Positions 13,634 to 20,209 of a stretch of 20,209 nt of DNA are shown in pieces. This stretch comes from a virus: positions 1-20,209 of IMG/VR virus record IMGVR_UViG_3300046007_011554. One strand, written 5' to 3'. The translations under genes and the position numbers were made by a program. Each line of letters begins with the position of its first letter. The stretch's first letter is position 1. The notes under the pieces are model-generated. The model searched no databases. It was given only the letters and a program-made list of their open reading frames with translations, and was not told where the DNA came from.

Positions 13634-14293
13634 CTAGTCCCACAATCCCTGGTAATATTTTCCAAACAATCTAAATCCGTTTTTCATTCTTTCGTGTACT
13701 TTTTCCATACCTGCATAATCGCACTTATAAGTATGATTCGGCCCATCTTTCATTTTAAAATATGCATGATCTCCCTTTGGAATCTCATTACCATCTCTAT
13801 CAACGGGTACCCAGAGCATATCAATTTCACCTGAGCGAAAATTCTCTTCCCAGGAATCATCTACCTTATGTTCAAAAGCGAAGATCATTTCTTTAAGAAC
13901 ATAATCCCAACGCTTGTGATGATTATCGTCAGTATCCCATTCATGTTCTTTTGGTGGTGCAGATGTAGATTTTAGTTCTTCAGGTACATCTTCATCATCA
14001 ACAAAAGGAGAGCCATGCTTAGTTTCCTGCAGCTGTTTTAGCATAGGCAAAATAATATAGCTCAAAGTATGATCCATAGACCAAGTATCCCAACGATCAA
14101 TTTTTACATAGTCAATCTTGGGATTAATTACAGTTAAAACCTTTTGCAGGGTTGTGCAAAAAGGCAAGAGAAAATTCGACAGCTTTTCGATCAAAGGCTC
14201 ATCATAATCAATTTCTCTCCAGAAGAATACTTTTTCTAAAATAGTATATGGCGATAACCAATGATCTCTGTAGTTATTAATATAAACCTTCAT
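13634..14293 (-). CDS. Conserved T4-like phage protein of unknown function (219 aa)
   Basis: The soluble protein starts MKVYINNYRDHWLSPYTI. Conserved-looking blocks are KIDRWDTWSMDHTLSYIILP (residues 69-88), HGSPFVDDEDVP and RWDYVLKEMIFAFEH, which I recall from T4-like marine phages as an unassigned family. It is rich in Asp, Glu, His and Trp, with no recognisable catalytic motif. The gene abuts the primase stop with no gap and precedes the small Trp-rich gene by two bases. Its position next to the primase suggests early expression and possibly a replication or host-takeover role, which is inference only. Confidence 0.75.
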   Translation of the reverse strand: MKVYINNYRDHWLSPYTILEKVFFWREIDYDEPLIEKLSNFLLPFCTTLQKVLTVINPKIDYVKIDRWDTWSMDHTLSYIILPMLKQLQETKHGSPFVDDEDVPEELKSTSAPPKEHEWDTDDNHHKRWDYVLKEMIFAFEHKVDDSWEENFRSGEIDMLWVPVDRDGNEIPKGDHAYFKMKDGPNHTYKCDYAGMEKVHERMKNGFRLFGKYYQGLWD

Positions 14294-15316
14294 CTAACAC
14301 CTCTTCCATTCAGTAAATTTTATTCTTGCTTCTAACCCTTGATAGGTATTCTTTTTAATAATGTTTAAAGGAACTTTACCTGCTAGCACGATATCATTTA
14401 TATCCTTTTCCTGCAAGGATTGAGGCCAAATAACTATTCTATAATTCTTTTCAATTATCTTATCGTAAATTTTACAAACATCTTTGTTGCGAGGCTGATT
14501 ATCTAAAATAGCAACTACTTTTTCTTTTGGTAACTGTAGAGATTCCATTTTAACAAATGCTGTGCCTGCAACAGCAATCGCATTAGGCAAAAACAAACTA
14601 TCAATAGGGCCTTCAACTACGTATATATCTTTACTTTCATCTACTTTATCTATATTAAAAGCTAGAATTTCTTCTTCTCTAGTTTTAATAGTTAAATACC
14701 TAAGACTTTCATTACCTAGGGCTCTACAAGTTACTCCCGTCATAAACCCCTCTTTGTTGTAAAAGGGCAACACTAATCTAGGCTCTTCTGTTTTTACCTT
14801 ATCCTTATATTTCTCACTTAATTGATGGATCTCTTTAATATTATCAATGAAATAAAGATTGTTATACTTTTCTAAAGGAATTTGTCTTTTCTCACAAAAC
14901 TTGACAGCAATGTGATCCTTTGGTAAAGTATCTACTCTATCAAGTATTTTATCAATTATCCTTTCTTCTTTTTTCTCAAAGACAGGTTGTGCCATTTTAA
15001 AAGTATCTTCAATTTTTTGATGTGGTTTATTTTTCGGTAATCCCTGACCATATCTTTCTAAAGCATAATGATTATATTGTATAGCATTAAATTGCTTTAG
15101 AAAGGTACCAAAGTGCATTGATGCATCGCAGTTGTGACACTTGTAAAATAAATCATTTTTAACAGAGTAGAAGTAACCTCTTGCTCGGTTTTTCTTTTTG
15201 GAGGAATCTCCGCAGATCACACAACGGCAATTATATAGTTTGTCGCTCTTTTGCTTAAAGAGCGGCAGCTGTGAACTAATTAACTTTAGATATTTTAAAT
15301 CGACGAATAAAGACAT
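14294..15316 (-). CDS. DNA primase, T4 gp61-like (340 aa)
   Basis: An N-terminal zinc site is formed by C32/C35 (CVICGDSSKKK) and C60/C63 (FYKCHNCDASMHFG), with RGYFYS between. This is the arrangement of T4 gp61. A TOPRIM domain follows: VVEGPIDS with E235, AILDNQ with D272, and KDINDIVLAG with D304/D308. Length matches gp61 (342). It would make RNA primers with the replicative helicase (gp41-like, not in the window). A perfect sigma70-type promoter lies directly upstream, and AGGAG is five bases before the ATG. An inverted repeat covers both promoter and ribosome site. Confidence 0.93.
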   Translation of the reverse strand: MSLFVDLKYLKLISSQLPLFKQKSDKLYNCRCVICGDSSKKKNRARGYFYSVKNDLFYKCHNCDASMHFGTFLKQFNAIQYNHYALERYGQGLPKNKPHQKIEDTFKMAQPVFEKKEERIIDKILDRVDTLPKDHIAVKFCEKRQIPLEKYNNLYFIDNIKEIHQLSEKYKDKVKTEEPRLVLPFYNKEGFMTGVTCRALGNESLRYLTIKTREEEILAFNIDKVDESKDIYVVEGPIDSLFLPNAIAVAGTAFVKMESLQLPKEKVVAILDNQPRNKDVCKIYDKIIEKNYRIVIWPQSLQEKDINDIVLAGKVPLNIIKKNTYQGLEARIKFTEWKRC

Positions 15317-15341
15317 TTAGACTCCTATACGAAGTCTAAAT
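15315..15341 (-). promoter_or_regulatory. Inverted repeat overlapping primase promoter, ribosome site and start codon
   Basis: Nine-base arms ATTTAGACT (15315-15323) and AGTCTAAAT (15333-15341) are perfect inverted repeats around a nine-base loop (15324-15332). In RNA from upstream read-through, the AGGAG would sit across loop and stem and two bases of the ATG would be in the stem. RNA started at the adjacent promoter would lack most of the 5' arm. The DNA palindrome also overlaps the -10 box and start site, so it could be a repressor operator. Confidence 0.6.
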
Positions 15342-15368
15342 TATATAATAATTTTAACAGAATGTCAA
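15340..15368 (-). promoter_or_regulatory. Perfect sigma70-type promoter for the primase block
   Basis: On the minus strand TTGACA (15363-15368) and TATAAT (15340-15345) are separated by exactly 17 bases, matching both consensus hexamers. It lies in the 56-base gap between the coiled-coil membrane gene and the primase. Transcription should start near 15335-15330, leaving a leader of only about 15-20 bases. It is probably an early promoter read by host RNA polymerase and feeding primase, thyX, spanins and the ribonucleotide reductase block. Activity is inferred from consensus only. Confidence 0.75.
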
Positions 15369-15372
15369 GTAA

Positions 15373-15714
15373 TTAAAATAGATTTTCCATTTTAATGTGA
15401 GCCAAAACGTAGCCCACAACCAAAGCGCCGCCCATAATCATCCATCTCCATTTTTCGATTTTGGATATCTTTTCCAAAACATCTAAATTATGCTTCGCAC
15501 TAGTAGCACTATGATCATCTATCTTTTGCAGAATTTTTTCATTTTTAATTTCGAATGCCTGATCTAATTCATTTATTCTTGTGTGTAACACCGCATAGTT
15601 ATCATCAATTTTCTTTTCAATCTTTTCAATATTGTGCGTAAGTCCGGAAACCTGTGTTTCCAACACAGATACTCTGATGTCTGTATCTAAGTCTCTAATT
15701 TTTGGTTCAGCCAT
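15373..15714 (-). CDS. Tail-anchored coiled-coil membrane protein (113 aa)
   Basis: Residues 12-88 form a probable coiled coil (VLETQVSGLTHNIEKIEKKI, then INELDQAFEIKNEKILQKI). WMIMGGALVVGYVLAHI (91-107) is a single membrane segment near the C-terminus. The layout resembles XhlA/haemolysin-like phage proteins and other small lysis- or envelope-associated phage proteins, but no motif confirms this. It overlaps the upstream gene by eight bases. It is the last gene before the primase promoter, and I see no terminator after it, so read-through into the primase is plausible. Confidence 0.7.
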   Translation of the reverse strand: MAEPKIRDLDTDIRVSVLETQVSGLTHNIEKIEKKIDDNYAVLHTRINELDQAFEIKNEKILQKIDDHSATSAKHNLDVLEKISKIEKWRWMIMGGALVVGYVLAHIKMENLF

Positions 15715-16273
15715 TTACCTTTCCTCGTCTGAACATATGTTTAGCATTTTTGCTGGTATATCTTTTCTGTGCCTTAACACTGACCGGAACATCTTTTCCT
15801 AGACCAGCAATACCTGGAGTTGCCGCGGCATTATTTGCCGGAGCTGCAACTGCGCCGATTTCTTCTGAGAATTGCTTAAAGGTAAACATCTTCTTTTCAT
15901 TAAGAACAGTCTCTAAATAAGTAATTTCTTCAGAAAGGTTTGAATCTAAACGGTGTAAGAATTGTTCTTCAAGATTAATAGGTTCTTTATTTGTTTCCAA
16001 GTGTTCTTTTATTAATGAATATGCTGCAGCCAAAGAAACTATTTTCTTATTATCAATAGGTACTTTTTCGATTATCTTTTTTATTCTATAAACTAATCTA
16101 TGAAGTAAAGTATAAGCGTCTCTATCTTCTACTGTATTTAGATCGCTCATCTTTTTTAATTCTTTACCTTTTGCATCGATTATTCCGCGACGAAATGCCT
16201 CAGTATTTTCAAAGGGTGTGACCAATAGAGTTAATATTCTATAGGCTATAATTGAATCGACAAATCTTCCCAT
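15707..16273 (-). CDS. Conserved T4-like phage protein of unknown function (188 aa)
   Basis: The mainly helical protein starts MGRFVDSIIAYRILTLLVTP. RDAYTLLHRLVYRIKKIIEK and IVSLAAAYSLIKEHLE follow, then an Ala/Pro/Gly linker (about 143-163) and a basic C-terminal tail (AQKRYTSKNAKHMFRRGK). I recall the RFVD..laYRIL..LVTPF head from hypothetical proteins of T4-like marine phages. The basic tail after a flexible linker could bind DNA or a virion partner, but this is a guess. It lies one base after the upstream gene and overlaps the next by eight. Confidence 0.75.
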   Translation of the reverse strand: MGRFVDSIIAYRILTLLVTPFENTEAFRRGIIDAKGKELKKMSDLNTVEDRDAYTLLHRLVYRIKKIIEKVPIDNKKIVSLAAAYSLIKEHLETNKEPINLEEQFLHRLDSNLSEEITYLETVLNEKKMFTFKQFSEEIGAVAAPANNAAATPGIAGLGKDVPVSVKAQKRYTSKNAKHMFRRGKVNG

Positions 16274-16274
16274 T

Positions 16275-16664
16275 TTATATTTTTCTTAAAGTTTCTAAAA
16301 TTTTTTCGTCTAAAGGAATATCATTATCTATAATTTCAACGCCCGGCGAAACAATTACTTTCAGTGGCATATAATTTAAAAACACCAAGAAAGTTTTTAT
16401 CTGAGACCAGAACTTTCTTTCTAATTTAAAGAACAACATTTTAGTTGTAGCTTCTACACCAAATAGATTACCTAAAACAATTATATGATTAAGAATTAAT
16501 CTTTCTCTAAGATCTTTTCCTACATTATGCTTTCTCAGTAATCTTTTAATATATTTAAATCTTTTCAGATCGTCGTAAAACTCATCCATTCCCTTACAAC
16601 TGGGATTATCATAATTTTTTACGGCGAACATGATGAAATTATCTTCAGTCAATTCAAATTGCAT
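16275..16664 (-). CDS. Conserved T4-like phage protein of unknown function (129 aa)
   Basis: The compact helical protein begins MQFELTEDNFIMFAVKNYDN. It contains FYDDLKRFKYIKRLLRKH, LRERLILNHIIVLGNLFGVE and ATTKMLFFKLERKFW, blocks I recall as conserved in T4-like cyanophages under hypothetical labels. It ends after IPLDEKILETLRKI. One base separates it from the protease stop upstream and from the next gene, so the three are surely co-transcribed. The sequence before its ATG is AT-rich with no good ribosome site, suggesting coupling to the upstream gene. Confidence 0.75.
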   Translation of the reverse strand: MQFELTEDNFIMFAVKNYDNPSCKGMDEFYDDLKRFKYIKRLLRKHNVGKDLRERLILNHIIVLGNLFGVEATTKMLFFKLERKFWSQIKTFLVFLNYMPLKVIVSPGVEIIDNDIPLDEKILETLRKI

Positions 16665-16665
16665 A

Positions 16666-18255
16666 TTATTTAATTAATGTAAATGCTCCATTAGTAATGG
16701 TAACAGAGCCTCTTAAGTCGGCATCAGATTCTATACCTAAAGGATTGTATAAGAATCTGCTATTTCCTCCCATCAATGATCTTGTATTAGTATAATCATT
16801 GTTGACATTCGAAGTATATATAACCGAATTACTTACTGCTTTTGTAACGAACCAATTTTTTAAATTGGCTGGGGTAAGACCAGGATTTAATTGCAGAACA
16901 AGTGCGCCTAAACCGCAAACCTGCGGTGCCGCCATAGAAGTTCCGCTTAAATTAATTTGTCTAAATGATGAATCTAGATTATAACTAACATTACTATATT
17001 CATTGATATTGCTTGTTGCACTAACTACGTTTGCGCCGGGCGCCCAAATATCTATGCCTGGGCCAGTTTCACTTGAATGCGCTTTTTGATCTTGTACTGC
17101 ATTTTGTGTTACAGAATCAATACTGCCAACCTTTAAAGCATCATCATCATAAGGACTAGAACCTCTATGATATTCATATGAAGTGCCGCCTGTTACAAAA
17201 CTATTATTATAATCTACTCCACCGGGGGTATCTATTTTATGAAAGTTATTTCCGCCAGCAATAACTACATGTACTCCTTCATCTATTAATTCCTGTATAT
17301 CAACATCAACGGAACCTAATCTAAAATTAGTTACAAAGTTACCGCCGCTGGTTAAATTTACTAGCCCATAATTTGTCCAACGATATGCTGCATCAGATGT
17401 TGTTGAGGAATCGGTATATGTGGTTCCCCTATATGTTACAGAAGATACTGATGAATATGTTAAACTATATCCCCAACTCATATTTACTATAGTTGGTCTT
17501 CTAAAGCCAGTGTTAGGATCAATTGGTTTATTTCTGTGCCAAAGTTTAATTACATCAAAGCAATCGGAAATAGAAATACCCGTATTAGTATCTCCTACCC
17601 CCTCCAGACCATTAACCTTTAGAGAGTATATTCTTGCATTTTTTGCCCAACCAAAGGTTCTTCCAGCAACAATCCCTGCAACGTGGGTCCCATGCCCATC
17701 AAAATCTCTATAATGATTTGCGCTCTGTGTTCCGCCAAGTCCGCTGGCAGTATACCAATTTATTTGTTGTACTCTTGATGCTCCGGTATCGTCTTTAAAT
17801 TCAGGATGGTTAACTTCTATACCACTATCTTGAATAACTACATCCACGCCTGTGCCATCTAAAATGTATCTGTAGATATCGTCTGAGGTTGTTCCTGTAC
17901 CATAAACATTTGTTGCCTCATTTATTCTTTTTAGCCCCCAGTTTCTTCTGTTACCTGAGGATGAATTGCCTTTAGAGAAGTCTCCTACTTGTACTCCACG
18001 TAGACCAATTTTTACGTCGTCTCTATATTGAGGTGGTATTTCTACAGAATAAACTCTAGGATCATTTCTTAAATTACTTGCTTCTTCATCTGTTAATGAG
18101 TAATGACAGCTACGTAAGCTACCATCTCTGTTATTAATTATCTCTACTCTTCTAGATGGTACAAAGGAATCGGTTTCGCTTTCATTTTCTATTTGATTCC
18201 AGAAAGCGTCGTAATCAATGTTTCGATGTAAGCTTACAATATATTCTTTATACAT
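16666..18255 (-). CDS. Subtilisin-family (S8) serine protease (529 aa)
   Basis: The catalytic triad is complete: D143 in VVIQDSGIEV, H188 in DGHGTHVAG, and S440 in SGTSMAAPQVCG. The oxyanion Asn is N336 in VVIAGGNN. Residues 1-75 (YIVSLHRNIDYDAFW to NDPRVYSVEIPP) resemble an I9-type propeptide/inhibitor. The region after residue 470 is beta-rich and ends VTITNGAFTLIK. There is no signal peptide, so it should act in the cytoplasm or in the virion. It overlaps the glycine-rich tail gene by eight bases, pointing to tail-protein processing or a particle-borne protease that degrades host surface protein. Activity is very likely; target unknown. Confidence 0.93.
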   Translation of the reverse strand: MYKEYIVSLHRNIDYDAFWNQIENESETDSFVPSRRVEIINNRDGSLRSCHYSLTDEEASNLRNDPRVYSVEIPPQYRDDVKIGLRGVQVGDFSKGNSSSGNRRNWGLKRINEATNVYGTGTTSDDIYRYILDGTGVDVVIQDSGIEVNHPEFKDDTGASRVQQINWYTASGLGGTQSANHYRDFDGHGTHVAGIVAGRTFGWAKNARIYSLKVNGLEGVGDTNTGISISDCFDVIKLWHRNKPIDPNTGFRRPTIVNMSWGYSLTYSSVSSVTYRGTTYTDSSTTSDAAYRWTNYGLVNLTSGGNFVTNFRLGSVDVDIQELIDEGVHVVIAGGNNFHKIDTPGGVDYNNSFVTGGTSYEYHRGSSPYDDDALKVGSIDSVTQNAVQDQKAHSSETGPGIDIWAPGANVVSATSNINEYSNVSYNLDSSFRQINLSGTSMAAPQVCGLGALVLQLNPGLTPANLKNWFVTKAVSNSVIYTSNVNNDYTNTRSLMGGNSRFLYNPLGIESDADLRGSVTITNGAFTLIK

Positions 18256-19323
18256 TTTCTGTAATTGTACTTGGGAATCTTCTTAATTGCCCTGGCCAAA
18301 TAATTCTAACTGCTCCGTTTTTTCCATCTTGTGCATAGCGGTTATCTCCGCCTACGCCACCGCCGCCACCTGAACCATAAAAACCAAATGAACCTGAAGA
18401 ACCATCTCCCCCATCTGCGGCTGCAATAACGGAAGAACCGCCTACTCCACCTGCTCCGTTAGGGCCTGCACCATATATTCCCACACCGCCACCGTTCGCT
18501 CCTCTTGCGTCACGAACTACATCATTTCTAAACCCCGACCCGCCGCCGCCAGCTCCACCGCCGGTTCCAGCTAATCCTGAAAAACCTGCCGCAGAGGTGG
18601 GACTACCTGATGCTCTTTGTCCTCGTGCACCTGCGCCACCGGAGCCAGTATAACCTGCAGCTCCGCCACCACCTGGACCTCTGAAACCTAATATGGTTGT
18701 GTCAATTGATCCACCAACACCTCCAGTTGCGCCACCATCGTATACGCCGGATGCGGCGCCTCCATCGCTATCTGCGGTTGAACCTATACCGACAATAACA
18801 CTAGCCGAAGTTCTTGCTCCCTTTGAACCACCAGTTGCTATACAAGAAAAGGCACTTGATGGGCTTCCATCTGTACTACTTTGAGTAGTTGTTCTATTAA
18901 CTACAACCTGTCCAAACCCACCTGCGCCGACAGTTATTGTATAACTTTGCCCAGGTATAACAGCAATATTATTTCTATATGCCACACCACCGCCACCTCC
19001 ACCGCCACCTACCCCAACGGTATCAGATCCGGCATCTCCTCCGCCACCACCACCAACACAAATAACTGACACTGCAGTTACTCCCTGAGGACATACCCAA
19101 GTATAAGTTCCAGGTGAGGTATATTCATCCTGCCCATATACATAGACAGATTTACCATAAAAATCGTTAAGGGAAATTGTGCCAGAAAGAATGCCTGCTA
19201 GGCTTCTGACAGCTGATTCATTTAGATTTATTGTAGCTGTAGCGCTTCTACTTAACTCAAGGTTAATAGATCTACCTTCTACACTTCCGCCAAGACTAAT
19301 ATCCCCGGAGTTTAAAAGAGCCA

Positions 19324-19324
<1 letters not shown>
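18248..19324 (-). CDS. Glycine-rich tail protein with N-terminal fibre-attachment-like domain (358 aa)
   Basis: The N-terminus (LSGTISLNDFYGKS, residues 46-59) matches a segment common in phage tail proteins. Then EYTSPGTYTWVCPQGVTAVS leads into VGGGGGG and a polyglycine domain (about 91-340) of the phage glycine-rich domain type. The C-terminus GAVRIIWPGQLRRFPSTITE is also a familiar phage tail ending. It lacks the P-x-G-N-T module of the left-hand array, so it belongs to a different glycine-rich lineage. It starts at TAATG after the collagen-like fibre gene. A tail-tip or fibre role is likely. Confidence 0.85.

Positions 19325-20209
<885 letters not shown>

Overview
The window looks like part of the genome of a T4-like (myovirus-type) phage of an AT-rich aquatic, probably marine, bacterium; cyanophage-like or Pelagibacter-myophage-like relatives fit best. 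This rests on a T4 gp61-type primase, class I ribonucleotide reductase, ThyX, dCMP deaminase, an A-type Fe-S carrier, thioredoxin, a two-gene spanin set, glycine-rich and collagen-like tail proteins, and an exact T4-type late promoter octamer (TATAAATA). The host is inferred from gene content and base composition, not proven. Every gene I can support lies on the minus strand, so transcription runs from high to low coordinates. Coding is nearly continuous, with 1-base (TAATG), 4-base (ATGA) and 8-base overlaps, and no gap exceeds 60 bases.

In transcription order the right-hand block (about 20209 to 15373) holds a collagen-like fibre protein ending in a peptidase S74 intramolecular chaperone, a glycine-rich tail protein, a complete subtilisin-family protease, and three conserved phage proteins of unknown function. 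The first three look like tail or host-recognition genes.

The middle block (15362 to about 4504) starts with a perfect sigma70-type promoter (TTGACA, 17 bases, TATAAT) in front of the primase. It continues through two small or unknown genes, thyX, the spanin pair, nrdA, an amidotransferase-like protein, an A-type Fe-S carrier, thioredoxin, a tiny membrane protein, nrdB, a cysteine-rich protein, dCMP deaminase, a TagD-like cytidylyltransferase, two zinc-binding proteins, a GIY-YIG nuclease-like protein and two conserved proteins of unknown function. The nucleotide genes together supply dNTPs: NrdA/NrdB with thioredoxin as reductant, then dCMP deaminase to dUMP and ThyX to dTMP.

The left block (4503 to 1) starts at the late promoter. 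It is an array of seven small-to-medium tail or adhesin-like genes, several joined by ATGA start-stop overlaps. Six of them share a module of the type P-x-G-N-T-x-x-R-P ... G-x-x-R-[FY]-N ... W, and three of those also carry a long polyglycine domain. Direct DNA repeats show the array grew by duplication. A truncated conserved gene runs off the left edge.

The two most notable observations are the adhesin-like array, and a 9-bp inverted repeat that both overlaps the primase promoter and sequesters the primase ribosome-binding site in read-through RNA.
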